A stretch of 64,000 nt of DNA from contig NZ_CP014797.1 in the NCBI RefSeq assembly GCF_001969385.1, positions 62,001-126,000 of the forward strand, written 5' to 3'. Below, piece by piece: positions 18,777 to 28,033 of the stretch. Within the stretch, counting starts at the first letter, position 1. The number at the start of each line of letters is the position of its first letter. The translations under genes and the position numbers were made by a program. The notes under the pieces are model-generated. The model saw only the letters and a list, made by a program, of their open reading frames with translations, was not told the origin of the DNA and made no database searches. This DNA is from Salipiger profundus. Its GTDB lineage: Bacteria; Pseudomonadota; Alphaproteobacteria; Rhodobacterales; Rhodobacteraceae.

Positions 18777-20225
18777 TCAGGCGAGGTCGCGGGTCGCGGG
18801 ATAACCGCGCATGTAGGCCTCATACTTTTTCGCATAGAGATCAGCGAGTTTCGCATCGGGCGCAATCTCGGCACCAACCTCGGGCTGGGCGAAGACCTCG
18901 GGGCCCGTGGCGCCCGTCGCGGCCGCCGCCGCGAGCTTCGCCGCACCGAAGGCCGCGCCGAAATCGCCCTCGGCGGGGACCAGCAGCCGCAGGCCGGTGG
19001 CCGCCGCCATGATCTCGAGCCAGGCGCGCGAGCGCGCGCCGCCACCCACCGCATAGGCGGCCTCGACCTCGGTGCCCGCCTTGCGCAGCACCCGGACGCA
19101 GTCGGCAAAGGCGAAGGCCACGCCCTCCATCACCGCCTGCACCATCTCGGGCAGCGCCACGTCGCGGCGCAATCCGACAAAGGCCCCGGCGGCGTCGGGA
19201 TCGTTGAGCGGCGTGCGCTCGCCCGACAGATACGGCAGGAAGCCGACCCGCGCCGGCGCCTCGGGGCGCTCGGGCACGAGACCCGCCAGTTCCGGCACCT
19301 CGCGACCGGTGATCTCGGACAGCCAGGTCATCGAGTCGGTGGCCGAGAGGATCACGCCCATCTGGTGCCAGGTCTCGGGGACCGCGTGGCAGAAGGTGTG
19401 CACCGCGTCGCCGGTGTTGGGCTGGTACTGGTCGGAAGCCGCGAAAAGCACACCGGAGGTGCCCAGCGACAGGAAGCCGGTGCCGGGGCGCATCACGCCC
19501 ATGCCGCAGGCGGTGGCGGCGTTGTCCCCTGCCCCGCCGGCGACCGGCACCTGCGGCACGCCCCAGCGCTCGGCCAGCTCGCGGCGCAGGCGGCCCGACA
19601 CGTCCGAGCCCTCGACCAGCGCCGGCATCTGCGACCGCGTGAAGCCGGTGGCCTCGAGCAGCGTGTCGGACCAGTCGCGCTTGCCGGTGTCGAGCCACAG
19701 CGTGCCCGCGGCGTCCGACATCTCGGAGACATGCTCGCCGGTGAGCCAGAGCCGCAGGTAGTCTTTGGGCAGAAGCACCTTGGCGGTCTTTTCGAACACC
19801 TCGGGCTCGTTCTCGGCGACCCAGAGCAGCTTGGGCGCGGTGAAGCCCGCCATCACGAGGTTGCCGGCGATGCCGTGGAAATCCGCGCGCCCGGTGAGGG
19901 TGTCGCATTGCGCGCCCGACCGACCGTCGTTCCACAGGATGCAGGGCCGCAGCACCGCGTCCGAGGCATCGAGCAGCGTGCCGCCGTGCATGTGCCCCGA
20001 AAGCCCGATGCCCTGCAGCCGCGCCAGCGCCTCGCCGTGCGAGGCGCGCAGCTGGTCGAGCGCGCTTTCGGTGGCGGTGATCCAGTCGGCGGGCGCCTGC
20101 TCGGACCAGCCCGGATGCGGGCGCTGAACGGTCAGCCCGGCGTGAGCCACGGCGACGGTTGCGAAGGTCTCGTCCACCAGCATCGCCTTGACGCTGGAGG
20201 TGCCCAGATCGATTCCGAGATACAT
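18777..20225 (-). CDS. xylB: Xylulokinase (FGGY family)
   Basis: The 482-residue protein has the xylulokinase pattern: MYLGIDLGTSSVKAMLVDE, GLSGHMHGGTLLD, ILWNDGRSGAQC, the catalytic Asp in GGAGDNAATACG, PYLSGERTPLNDP and a C-terminal AVGGGARS. Length is typical. It starts five bases after the stop of the zinc dehydrogenase gene, so xylitol to D-xylulose to xylulose 5-phosphate is encoded by the pair. Confidence 0.93.
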   Translation of the reverse strand: MYLGIDLGTSSVKAMLVDETFATVAVAHAGLTVQRPHPGWSEQAPADWITATESALDQLRASHGEALARLQGIGLSGHMHGGTLLDASDAVLRPCILWNDGRSGAQCDTLTGRADFHGIAGNLVMAGFTAPKLLWVAENEPEVFEKTAKVLLPKDYLRLWLTGEHVSEMSDAAGTLWLDTGKRDWSDTLLEATGFTRSQMPALVEGSDVSGRLRRELAERWGVPQVPVAGGAGDNAATACGMGVMRPGTGFLSLGTSGVLFAASDQYQPNTGDAVHTFCHAVPETWHQMGVILSATDSMTWLSEITGREVPELAGLVPERPEAPARVGFLPYLSGERTPLNDPDAAGAFVGLRRDVALPEMVQAVMEGVAFAFADCVRVLRKAGTEVEAAYAVGGGARSRAWLEIMAAATGLRLLVPAEGDFGAAFGAAKLAAAAATGATGPEVFAQPEVGAEIAPDAKLADLYAKKYEAYMRGYPATRDLA

Positions 20226-20230
20226 GGCGC

Positions 20231-21268
20231 TTACTCCGGCATCCGGATCTGCAGCTTGACGTCGGTGTCGCGCGCCTCGACCGCGCGGTCGAAGCCGGCG
20301 ATGCTGTCCTCGAAGGGGATGGTGCCCGAGATCAGCGGCTTGAGATCCACCTTGCCCGAGGCCATCAGCGCGATGGCGCGGTCGTAGACGTTGGCATAGC
20401 GGAACACCGTCTCGAGCCGCAGCTCCTTGGCCTGCAGGCCCACGATGTCGACCGGCACCGGGTCGACCGGCATGCCGACAAGCACGATGGCGCCGCCCGG
20501 GCGGGCCAGCGCGTGCATCCCGATGATCGCGGGCGCGGCGCCCGAGCATTCGAAGACCACGTCGGCGCCCCAGCCGTCGGTGGCCTCGGCCACCGCGTCG
20601 GCGGCGCTCTTGTCCTTGATGTTGACCGTCTCGATGCCGTCGTAGGCCGCGATGATGTCGAGCTTCGGCTGGGCGAGGTCGGCGACGATCACCTTGGCGC
20701 AGCCGCCCGCCAGCGCGGCGAGCGCCACCATCATGCCGATCGGGCCGGCGCCGGTGACGACGGCGATGTCGCCCGGCTGGATGCGGGCGCGCAGCGCCGC
20801 CTGCATGCCGATGGCGAAGGGCTCGACCATCGCACCCTCGGCAAAGCTCACGCTTTCCGGCAGCTTGTAGGTAAAGGCGGCGGGGTGGATCACCTCGGGC
20901 GTCAGGCAGCCATGCACCGGCGGCGTCGCCCAGAAGCGCACCGCGGGGTCGACGTTGTAGATGCCGAGCTTGCTGGCGCGGCTGTCGGGGTCGGGAATGC
21001 CGGGCTCCATGCAGACGCGGTCACCGGGCTTGAGGTCCGTCACCTCGTCACCGCAGGCGATGACCGTGCCCGAGGCCTCGTGCCCCAGCACCATCGGCTC
21101 GTTGACGACGAAATGACCGATCTTGCCGTGGGTGTAATAGTGCACGTCCGAGCCGCAGATGCCGACGGTGTGCGTCTTGATGCGCACGTCACGCGGGCCC
21201 AGTTCGCCCGGAATGTCGAAATCGCGCAGGGCGAGCTTGCCCTTCTCTTCCAGAACCAGCGCTTCCAT
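20231..21268 (-). CDS. Zinc-dependent xylitol dehydrogenase (D-xylulose reductase type)
   Basis: The 345-residue medium-chain dehydrogenase has catalytic zinc ligands C38 ([10 protein letters not shown]), H63 and E64 (LGHEASG), and a Rossmann motif GAGPIG. The four cysteines that hold a structural zinc in many sorbitol/xylitol dehydrogenases are absent: the corresponding segment reads [18 protein letters not shown]. The start follows GGGAGGAAGAGAG. Coupling to xylB argues for xylitol (or D-arabitol) as substrate producing D-xylulose. Confidence 0.88.
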   Translation of the reverse strand: MEALVLEEKGKLALRDFDIPGELGPRDVRIKTHTVGICGSDVHYYTHGKIGHFVVNEPMVLGHEASGTVIACGDEVTDLKPGDRVCMEPGIPDPDSRASKLGIYNVDPAVRFWATPPVHGCLTPEVIHPAAFTYKLPESVSFAEGAMVEPFAIGMQAALRARIQPGDIAVVTGAGPIGMMVALAALAGGCAKVIVADLAQPKLDIIAAYDGIETVNIKDKSAADAVAEATDGWGADVVFECSGAAPAIIGMHALARPGGAIVLVGMPVDPVPVDIVGLQAKELRLETVFRYANVYDRAIALMASGKVDLKPLISGTIPFEDSIAGFDRAVEARDTDVKLQIRMPE

Positions 21269-21513
21269 CTCTCTTCCTCCCGTCAAGATCACGTCAGGCG
21301 GAAGGAGCGCCCTTCCGCGCCTCTGTGCTGAAGCGCCGGCAGGGCGTTGTAAATGCAAATCGAAATGCTGCTCAGGATTTTGCACTGCGGCGGAAAAATC
21401 GTATCAGTCCCGCGTCCGGAACTGCCCGAAAGCAGGAGAACACGCGCCGCTCCCGGGCGGATTGGGTCAGCGGCACTGATATGATTTCGGCGCGATTCGC
21501 CGTGCCGTCACGA
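21269..21513. promoter_or_regulatory. Upstream region of the XDH-xylB operon and 3' end of the GntR gene
   Basis: No gene is seen. A hairpin GCGGAAGG-N5-CCTTCCGC (21298-21318) would lie in the 5' leader of the dehydrogenase transcript. An A/T-richer stretch at 21345-21410 is the probable promoter zone. No operator of the GntR type found elsewhere in the island was seen here. Confidence 0.4.
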
Positions 21514-22245
21514 TCAGCGCCGCGAGGTGCGCAGCAGGTCGCGGTAGCGCTCGAGACTGCCCTCGAGATGTGCCTTCATCGCCGCCTCGGCGGCGTCGGG
21601 GTCGCCGGTCACGATGGCGTCGATGATGCGGTCGTGCTCGGCCACCAGGTCGGGGTTCGGCACGTAGGCACGCGGCGGGCGGCTACGCGATTCCAGCTCG
21701 ACCCGCGGCACCAGCCCCGAGCGGATCAGCGACAGGAACTCGGGGAACCGCTTGTTCTGCGAGGCCTCGGCGATGGCGTAGTGAAAGGCGAAATCCGCCT
21801 CGCGGGTCGAGGTGCCGGTCTCGAAGCACTTGGCCACCTCGGCGTTGGCGGCGACGATCTTGTCGATCTGCGCGCCCGAGCGGCGCGTGGCAGCCAGCGC
21901 GGCGGCCCGGATCTCGAAGGCGGAGCGCAGCTCGAACAGCTCGATCACGCCCGACAGCCGCTCGGTGTCGAGGTCCGAGAACGGCCGCTGCCGCGCCTTC
22001 GCCGGGTCGAGCGCGTAGACCCCCGAGCCCTTGCGCGCCTCGACCAGCCCGTCCGACCGAAGCTGCGACAGCGCCTCGCGCACCACCGTGCGGCTCACCG
22101 AGTGGCGACGGGTCAGCTCGGCCTCGCTGGGAAGGCGGTCGCCGGGCGCAAAACTGCCGGTCTCGATCTCGCGGCGCAGGTCCTCGGCGATGAGCGCGGC
22201 CCGCGTGCGGGCCGGGGCGCTCTCGGGGGATGTCGTCTCGGTCAC
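21514..22245 (-). CDS. GntR-family regulator, FadR subfamily (paralogue 1)
   Basis: The 243-residue protein has a winged HTH (about 15-80; LPSEAELTRRHSVSRTVVREALSQLRSDGLVEARKGSG) and an all-helical FCD ligand domain with candidate metal ligands D (EADFAFHYAIAEAS) and H (LVAEHDRI, MKAHLEGS). The start codon is GTG with AGAAGGG upstream. It is divergent from the enolase-superfamily gene and shares the recognition segment SRTVVREA with the second GntR gene at 29285-30037. Sequence motifs of the TTGTCATACA type fill the divergent region, so it is likely a repressor of the island released by an acid-sugar intermediate. Confidence 0.9.
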   Translation of the reverse strand: MTETTSPESAPARTRAALIAEDLRREIETGSFAPGDRLPSEAELTRRHSVSRTVVREALSQLRSDGLVEARKGSGVYALDPAKARQRPFSDLDTERLSGVIELFELRSAFEIRAAALAATRRSGAQIDKIVAANAEVAKCFETGTSTREADFAFHYAIAEASQNKRFPEFLSLIRSGLVPRVELESRSRPPRAYVPNPDLVAEHDRIIDAIVTGDPDAAEAAMKAHLEGSLERYRDLLRTSRR

Positions 22246-22444
22246 GCGGCAACCCTTCTTTCTGTAACACAGATTTAAGTGATAACGGAAAGCACGATCC
22301 CCCGTCCAGTGCTGCGTTTTCCTCCGATCGCCTCGATACCGGCAATTGCCCTGTTGACGCGGCCCGAAAACCTGTAATACATCTTGTCATACAGATTTTG
22401 ACGACCGGCGCCGCGCAACCGGCCCCGGAAGGGAGGACCAGGAC
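22246..22444. promoter_or_regulatory. Divergent promoter with FadR-type operators
   Basis: Three motif copies are visible: TCTGTAACACAGA at 22261-22273 (perfect 5-bp arms), CTGTAATACAT at 22372-22382 and TTGTCATACAG at 22384-22394. A -35-like TTGACG lies at 22354-22359, so the last two sites overlap the putative -10 region of the plus-strand promoter, as expected for repression. The first site lies close to the GntR start and could give autoregulation. Confidence 0.65.
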
Positions 22445-23593
22445 GTGATCATCACCGATGTCTCGGCGTGCGTGTTCAAGCATACCACCCGCCGCCATTC
22501 CGACACCGCGGGCCACGCCCATCCGGGCCCGGCGCACGAGGTTCAGCAGGGCATCCTGACGATCCGCACCGAGGACGGCCACGAGGGACACAGCTTCGCC
22601 CCGCCCGAGGTCATGCGCCCGCATGTACTCGACAAGTTCGTGCGCAAGGTGCTGATCGGGCAGGATCACCGCGACCGCGAGCGGCTCTGGCAGGAGCTGG
22701 CGCACTGGCAGCGCGGCTCGGCGGCGCAGCTCACCGACCGCACGCTCGCGGTGGTCGACTGCGCGCTCTGGGATCTTGCCGGGCGCACGGTCGGCCAGCC
22801 GGTCTACAAGCTGATCGGCGGTTACCGCGACAAGGTGCTGGCCTACGGCTCGACCATGTGCGGCGACGAGATCGAGGGCGGGCTTGCCACGCCCGACGAC
22901 TACGGCCGCTTTGCCGAGAAGCTGGTGGCGCGCGGCTACAAGGGCATCAAGCTGCACACCTGGATGCCGCCGGTCAGCTGGGCGCCCGACGTGAAGATGG
23001 ACCTCAGGGCCTGTGCCGCCGTGCGCGAGGCGGTGGGGCCCGACATCCGGCTGATGATCGACGCGTTCCACTGGTATACACGCACCGACGCGCTGGCGCT
23101 GGGGCGCGGTCTTGAAAAGCTCGGATTCGACTGGATCGAGGAGCCGATGGACGAGCAGTCGATGTCCTCCTACAAGTGGATGGCCGACCAGCTCGACATC
23201 CCGGTGCTCGGCCCGGAAAGCGCCGCCGGCAAGCACTGGCAGCGCGCCGAATGGGTCAAGGCCGGCGCCTGCGACATCCTGCGGACCGGCGTGAACGACG
23301 TCGGCGGCATCACCCCGGCGCTGAAGACCATGCACATGGCCGAGGCCTTCGGGATGAACTGCGAGGTGCACGGCAACACCGCCATGAACCTGCAGGTGGT
23401 CGCCGCGACGAAGAACTGCCGCTGGTACGAGCGCGGCCTGCTGCACCCGTTCCTCGAATACGACGACGGGCTCGACTACCTGAAATCGCTGTCCGACCCG
23501 ATGGACGCCGAGGGCTACGTGCATGTGCCCGACCGGCCCGGTCTCGGCGAGGACATCGACTTCGACCACATCGAGAACAACCGCGTGGCCTGA
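22445..23593 (+). CDS. Mandelate racemase/enolase-superfamily sugar-acid dehydratase or cycloisomerase
   Basis: The 382-residue enolase-superfamily protein has metal ligands in LMIDAFHWY (D), WIEEPM (E) and LGPESAAGKHW (E), and a C-terminal base in CEVHGNTAMN (H). The usual K-x-K of the second strand reads GIKLHTW, that is K-x-H. It differs clearly from the galactarolactone cycloisomerase at 39413-40552. The start follows GGGAGGACCAGGAC. It is cotranscribed with a binding protein for a peptide-class ABC importer and preceded by FadR-type operators. It probably dehydrates or isomerises an acid sugar; the substrate is unknown. Confidence 0.82.
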   Translation: MIITDVSACVFKHTTRRHSDTAGHAHPGPAHEVQQGILTIRTEDGHEGHSFAPPEVMRPHVLDKFVRKVLIGQDHRDRERLWQELAHWQRGSAAQLTDRTLAVVDCALWDLAGRTVGQPVYKLIGGYRDKVLAYGSTMCGDEIEGGLATPDDYGRFAEKLVARGYKGIKLHTWMPPVSWAPDVKMDLRACAAVREAVGPDIRLMIDAFHWYTRTDALALGRGLEKLGFDWIEEPMDEQSMSSYKWMADQLDIPVLGPESAAGKHWQRAEWVKAGACDILRTGVNDVGGITPALKTMHMAEAFGMNCEVHGNTAMNLQVVAATKNCRWYERGLLHPFLEYDDGLDYLKSLSDPMDAEGYVHVPDRPGLGEDIDFDHIENNRVA

Positions 23594-23639
23594 CGCTGGC
23601 CGCGCACGACGGGATGTCACCAGAACTCAGGGAGGAGAC

Positions 23640-25229
23640 ATGAGACATCTGCTAGCAAGCGCCGCGGTGGCGGTGCTGATGGCGGGGACCGCACCGGCCC
23701 TTGCCGAAACGCCCGACGACCAGCTCATCGTGGCGTTCAACATGAACAACGTGCTGACGATGGACCCGGCGGCGATCACCGGCGGCGAAGCGGTCCAGAT
23801 CCTCAACAACATCTACGACAGCCTGATCTCGCTCGACCCCGAGGACAAGACGCTGATCCCGCGGCTGGCGGAAAGCTGGGAGATTTCCGACGACAACCGC
23901 TCGGTCACCTTCCACCTGCGCCCCGATGCCACCTTCGCCTCGGGCAACCCGGTCACCGCCGAAGACGTGGCGTGGTCGTTCGAGCGCAACCTCGAGCTGA
24001 ACCTCGCGCAGTCGTCGGGGCTCAAGAGCCGCGGCTTCACCGCCGAGGCCGCCGACGAGCTGTTCGTGGCCGAGGACGAGCACACCTTCGTGCTGAACCT
24101 GCCGCAGGCCGACGATCCGAAGCTGATCCTGATGTATCTCAGCCAGGCGGGCGTGGGCTCGGTGCTTGACCGCGCGCTGGTCGAGGAGCACGCCGGCGAC
24201 GACATGGGGCAGGCGTGGCTGACCAACAACTCCGCCGGCTCCGGGGCCTTCACGCTGAACCAGTGGCGGGCGAACGAATACGTCATCCTCACGGCGAACC
24301 AGAACTACTGGGAGGACGTGCCCGAGATGAGCCGCGTGCTCATGCGCCACCTGCCGGAAAGCCAGACCCAGCGGCTGGGGCTCGAGCAGGGCGACATCGA
24401 CGTGGGCTTCACCCTCGCCGCGCCGGACCTCAAGGCGCTCGAGCAGAACGAGGACATCACCGTCACCACGGTGCCGTCGTCGGGCTTTTACTACCTTGCC
24501 GCCTCTATGGAGAACGAGCAGTTCGCCGATCCGAAGGTGCGCGAGGCGCTGCGGTATCTCATCGACTACGACGGCATCAATACCGCGATCATGCCCTATT
24601 TCGGGGTCGAGCGGCAGCGGCCGGTGAACACCTCGGCCTTCGCCGCGCTCGACGATCCGGGCTATGCGCTCGACGTCGAGAAGGCCAAGGCGCTGCTCGC
24701 CGAGGCGGGCTATCCCGACGGCTTCGACACGACGATCCGGGTGATCTCGACCCAGCAGTTCCTCGACAGCGCGACCGCGATCCAGGGCACGCTGGCGCAG
24801 GCCGGGATCGACGCCGAGATCATCACCGGCGACGGCGGGCAGATCTACGGCGCCATGCGCGACCGCAACTTCGACCTGCTCGTCGGCCGTGGCGGCGGCG
24901 GACAGCAGCCGCACCCCGACAGCAACCTGCGGGCGCTGATCTACAACCCCGACAACGCCAAGGATGCCGGGCTCACCAACTACCAGGGCTGGCGCACCTC
25001 CTACCAGGACGAGGAGCTGAACGCGAAGATCGAGGCCGCGCTGGTGGAACGCGACGCCGACACGCAGGCCGCCATGTACGAGGAGATCCAACAGATGATC
25101 GACGACAAGGTGACCTCGATCCAGCCGTTCTCGGAGCGGGTGGTGACGGCCGCCTACCAGGACGACGTGAGCGGCATCGTGATCGACCCCTGGGTCTCGC
25201 GTTTCGAGGATGTGACCAAGGACCGCTGA
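23640..25229 (+). CDS. ABC transporter substrate-binding protein, family 5 (peptide/nickel class)
   Basis: The 529-residue protein has a signal peptide (residues 1-22, TAPALA) and SBP_bac_5 features: IYDSLISLDPEDKTLIPRLAESW, FHLRPDATFASGNPVTAEDV and LRYLIDYDGI. The start follows GGGAGGAGAC. Its permease and ATPase genes are on the opposite strand (25543-29052), so the importer is split into two converging transcripts. In this context family 5 proteins can carry oligosaccharides or sugar acids instead of peptides; the linked enolase-superfamily enzyme favours that. Confidence 0.9.
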   Translation: MRHLLASAAVAVLMAGTAPALAETPDDQLIVAFNMNNVLTMDPAAITGGEAVQILNNIYDSLISLDPEDKTLIPRLAESWEISDDNRSVTFHLRPDATFASGNPVTAEDVAWSFERNLELNLAQSSGLKSRGFTAEAADELFVAEDEHTFVLNLPQADDPKLILMYLSQAGVGSVLDRALVEEHAGDDMGQAWLTNNSAGSGAFTLNQWRANEYVILTANQNYWEDVPEMSRVLMRHLPESQTQRLGLEQGDIDVGFTLAAPDLKALEQNEDITVTTVPSSGFYYLAASMENEQFADPKVREALRYLIDYDGINTAIMPYFGVERQRPVNTSAFAALDDPGYALDVEKAKALLAEAGYPDGFDTTIRVISTQQFLDSATAIQGTLAQAGIDAEIITGDGGQIYGAMRDRNFDLLVGRGGGGQQPHPDSNLRALIYNPDNAKDAGLTNYQGWRTSYQDEELNAKIEAALVERDADTQAAMYEEIQQMIDDKVTSIQPFSERVVTAAYQDDVSGIVIDPWVSRFEDVTKDR

Positions 25230-25257
25230 GTGCCCTGACAGGCTCACGGTCCGACAG

Positions 25258-25287
25258 GGCGCGGGTGCTCCGGCATCCGCGCCTTTT
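25258..25287 (+). terminator. Rho-independent terminator after the binding-protein gene
   Basis: GGCGCGGGTGC pairs with GCATCCGCGCC (one G.T), followed by TTTT. It lies 28 bases past the stop and ends the 22445-25229 transcript. Confidence 0.85.
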
Positions 25288-25336
25288 GTCGTGGGCAGGG
25301 CAAGGGCATCAGGTAGATCGGGGGCGTGCGATCCTG

Positions 25337-25494
25337 TCAGTCGAGCTCCAGCACCTGCCAGGCGGCAAGCGGCACGCCATGCTGTGCGATCCACGCACGG
25401 CGCTGCACGACGGCCGCGTCGTTCTCGCGCGCCCAGGCCCGTGCCTTGGTGGATGGATCGGTCTCTTGTCGGGGGGGGGGGGGGATTGGGTCAT
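25337..25494 (-). pseudogene. Possible CcdA-like antitoxin remnant interrupted at a C14 tract
   Basis: The last 35 codons on this strand read ARAWARENDAAVVQRR followed by AWIAQHGVPLAAWQVLELD, which resembles the C-terminus of CcdA-type antitoxins. An ATG at 25494 opens a short frame (M-T-Q-S-P...), but a run of 14 cytosines (plus-strand G at 25471-25484) leaves it one base out of phase with the CcdA-like part. One added or two removed C would restore a roughly 53-codon frame. No toxin gene is adjacent. It may be a decayed gene, a slippage-prone locus or a sequencing error in the homopolymer. Confidence 0.4.
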
Positions 25495-25530
25495 GCCCGG
25501 CAGGCAGCATCATCAGCAGCCTGCCGGGCA
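25494..25530 (-). terminator. Hairpin after the dpp-like operon
   Basis: TGCCCGGCAGGC (25494-25505) and GCCTGCCGGGCA (25519-25530) form a perfect 12-bp stem with a 13-base loop, 12 bases past the stop of the last ATPase gene. There is no T run; termination or 3' stabilisation is inferred. Confidence 0.65.
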
Positions 25531-25542
25531 ATATCGACGGCG

Positions 25543-26289
25543 TTACACCGCCTTCTCGTACTCGAGGCTCGCCGCGATGAGCTCCTGCGCGTAGGGCTGC
25601 GTCGCGCCGCCCTGGGTGATCGCCTCGCGCGGGAGCACCTCGACGATGCGGCCGTGCTGCATGATCGCGAAACGGTCGCACATGTGATCCACCACCGCGA
25701 GATCGTGGCTGACCATCAGGTAGGTGAAGCCCTTCTCGGCCTGCAGCCGCACCAGCAGGTTCAGCACCTCGGCCTGAACCGACACATCGAGCGCCGAGGT
25801 CGGCTCGTCGAGGAACAGCACGTCGGGCTCGAGGATCAGCGCCCGCGCGATGGCGACGCGCTGCCGCTGTCCGCCCGAAAGCTGGTGCGGGTAGCGGTCG
25901 AGGAACTCCACCGGCAGCCCGACGTCGCGCATCGCGGCAGCCATGCGGTCCTCGCGGTCGCCGATGCGGTTGACCCGCAGCCCCTCTTCCAGCGCGGTCC
26001 GGATGGAATGGCGCGGATGCAGCGAGCCGTAAGGATCCTGGAACACCATCTGCAGCGTGCGGCAGCGGTCGCGCAGGCTCATGTCGCGGACGCTGTCCTC
26101 GCCGATGCGCACCTCGCCCTCCCATTTGCCGTTGAGCAGCGAGCCGCAGCGCAGGATCGTCGACTTGCCCGAGCCGGACTCGCCCACGAGGCCGAAGCAT
26201 TCGCCCGGCCGGACATCGAAGCAGACGTCGTGCAGCACCTTCACGGCGCCGAAGCTGACGGAAAGATCGCGGATGGAAACCGTCTTCAT
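25543..26289 (-). CDS. Peptide-class ABC transporter ATPase (DppF/OppF-like, short form)
   Basis: The 248-residue ABC ATPase has Walker [10 protein letters not shown] (36-44), [15 protein letters not shown] and Walker [15 protein letters not shown]. It is about 70 residues shorter than usual OppF/DppF, lacking most of the C-terminal oligo_HPY extension. It overlaps the upstream ATPase gene by ATGA and is the last gene of the operon. Confidence 0.92.
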   Translation of the reverse strand: MKTVSIRDLSVSFGAVKVLHDVCFDVRPGECFGLVGESGSGKSTILRCGSLLNGKWEGEVRIGEDSVRDMSLRDRCRTLQMVFQDPYGSLHPRHSIRTALEEGLRVNRIGDREDRMAAAMRDVGLPVEFLDRYPHQLSGGQRQRVAIARALILEPDVLFLDEPTSALDVSVQAEVLNLLVRLQAEKGFTYLMVSHDLAVVDHMCDRFAIMQHGRIVEVLPREAITQGGATQPYAQELIAASLEYEKAV

Positions 26290-27128
26290 GCCATGTCCTC
26301 CTGCGGCTCGAGCCAGCTGTCGCGCCGTTGCAGCACCGGCAGCGGATCGCGGGTGCCGCCGATGCGGGGCTGTGCGGCCAGGAGGCCACGGGTGTAGGGA
26401 TGGCGCGCGGCGTCGAGGTCGCGCGCGTCGAGCGTCTCGACCAGCCGGCCGGCATACATGATGAGCACCCGGTCGCAGAACGCCCGCACGAGGTTGAGGT
26501 CGTGGCTGATCATCACCAGCCCGATGCCCTTGTCGCGCACCAGCCCGTCGAGGATTCGCAGCACCTGCAGCCGCACCGTGACGTCGAGCGCCGAGGTCGG
26601 CTCGTCCGCGATCACCAGGTCCGGCGAGGTGAGCAGCATCATCGCGATCATCACGCGCTGCCCCATGCCGCCCGAAACCTCGTGCGGATAGAGATCGAAG
26701 ACCCGCTCGGGGTCGCGGATGTGGACCTGCCGCAGCATCTCGACCGCCTTGGCACGGGCCTCGGACTTCGAGCAGCGCACGTGGGTCCGGTAGGCCTCGG
26801 CGATCTGGTCGCCGCAGCGCCGGATCGGGTTCAGCGAGAACTTCGGGTCCTGCAGGATCATCGACATGCGCCGGCCGCGCACCTTGAGCATCTCGCTTTC
26901 CGGCGCGGTCAGCAGGTCGACATCCTCGAAGCGCATCCGGTCGGCGGTGACCTCGGCGGTGTCGAGCAGGCGCATGATCGCGCGGCCCACCGTCGACTTC
27001 CCCGAGCCGCTTTCGCCGACGATGCCAAGCCGCTCGCGGCCGAGGGTGAAGCTGACGTCGCGCACCGCCGGCTCGGCGGCGCCGCCGTAGCGGATCGTGA
27101 GGTTCTGAACGTCGAGAACGGGGTCCAT
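26286..27128 (-). CDS. Peptide-class ABC transporter ATPase (DppD/OppD-like)
   Basis: The 280-residue ABC ATPase has GESGSGKST near residue 37, VSGGMGQRVMIAMML and [14 protein letters not shown]. The ATG at 27128 has GGAGGTGACC at ideal distance; a GTG two codons earlier overlaps the permease stop and is less likely. It works with the second ATPase as a heterodimer. Confidence 0.92.
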   Translation of the reverse strand: MDPVLDVQNLTIRYGGAAEPAVRDVSFTLGRERLGIVGESGSGKSTVGRAIMRLLDTAEVTADRMRFEDVDLLTAPESEMLKVRGRRMSMILQDPKFSLNPIRRCGDQIAEAYRTHVRCSKSEARAKAVEMLRQVHIRDPERVFDLYPHEVSGGMGQRVMIAMMLLTSPDLVIADEPTSALDVTVRLQVLRILDGLVRDKGIGLVMISHDLNLVRAFCDRVLIMYAGRLVETLDARDLDAARHPYTRGLLAAQPRIGGTRDPLPVLQRRDSWLEPQEDMA

Positions 27129-27130
27129 GG

Positions 27131-28033
27131 TCACCTCCGGTTCATCTGTTTCGGATCGAGCGCGTCGCGCAGCCCGTCACCCAGCAGGTTGAAGGCAAGG
27201 CTCACGCTCAGGATGGCGAGACCGGGGAAGGTCACCAGCCACCAGCTGTCGATCATGTAGCGCCGGCCGGTGGCGATCATCGCGCCCCACTCCGGCAGCG
27301 GCGGCTGCGCGCCCAGCCCGAGAAAGCCGAGGCCGGCGGCGGTCAGGATCACCGTCGCCATGTTCAGCGTCAGCCGGATCAGCACCGAGGGCAGGCACAT
27401 CGGCACGATCGAGCGCCAGATGATCCGTCCGCTCGACGCGCCCTGCAGCCGCGCCGCGGCGATGTAGTCGGCCTGGCGGAAGGTCATGGTCTCGGCCCGC
27501 GCCAGCCGCGCGATCGGCGGCCAGGCGGTGAGCGAGATCGCGATGATGGCGTTGTTCAGGCTCGGCCCGAGCGCCGCCACGAAGGCCAGCGACAGGATCA
27601 GCGAGGGGAACGACAGGAAGATGTCGGTGATCCGCATCAGCACCGTGTCGACCTTGCCGCCGAAGTAGCCCGCGACGGTGCCGAAGAAAAGCCCCATCGG
27701 GCCGACCACGATGGTCACGAGGAAGATGATCGTCAGCGTGATGCGCGAGCCGTGCACGAGCCGCGAGTAGATGTCGCGCCCCAGCTCGTCGGTGCCGAAG
27801 AGATGCGCCGCCGAGGGCGGCTGCAGCGTGTTCTGAAGATCCTGCATGTAGGGGTCGTGCGTGGCCAGCAGCGGCGCGAAGAGCGCGACCGCGATCAGCA
27901 GGCCCAGCACGATCAGCCCGAACAGCGAGGTCGGCGTCTTGGCCAGAAAGGTCAGGATGTTGCGCGCCGCGATCAGCCCCTGGGGCATCCGGCGGCGGCG
28001 GGAGGGGGCGGGAATGTCGCGGGTCATGCTCAT
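27131..28033 (-). CDS. Peptide-class ABC transporter permease (DppC/OppC-like)
   Basis: The 300-residue permease has an N-terminal cytoplasmic segment, a first helix (about 29-52) and the BPD_transp_1 region with the EAA loop ARAETMTFRQADYIAAARLQGAS. HLFGTDELGRDIYSRLVHGSRI is the typical DppC signature. The start ATG overlaps the stop of the upstream permease (ATGA); an in-frame ATG two codons later is possible. Confidence 0.92.
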   Translation of the reverse strand: MSMTRDIPAPSRRRRMPQGLIAARNILTFLAKTPTSLFGLIVLGLLIAVALFAPLLATHDPYMQDLQNTLQPPSAAHLFGTDELGRDIYSRLVHGSRITLTIIFLVTIVVGPMGLFFGTVAGYFGGKVDTVLMRITDIFLSFPSLILSLAFVAALGPSLNNAIIAISLTAWPPIARLARAETMTFRQADYIAAARLQGASSGRIIWRSIVPMCLPSVLIRLTLNMATVILTAAGLGFLGLGAQPPLPEWGAMIATGRRYMIDSWWLVTFPGLAILSVSLAFNLLGDGLRDALDPKQMNRR

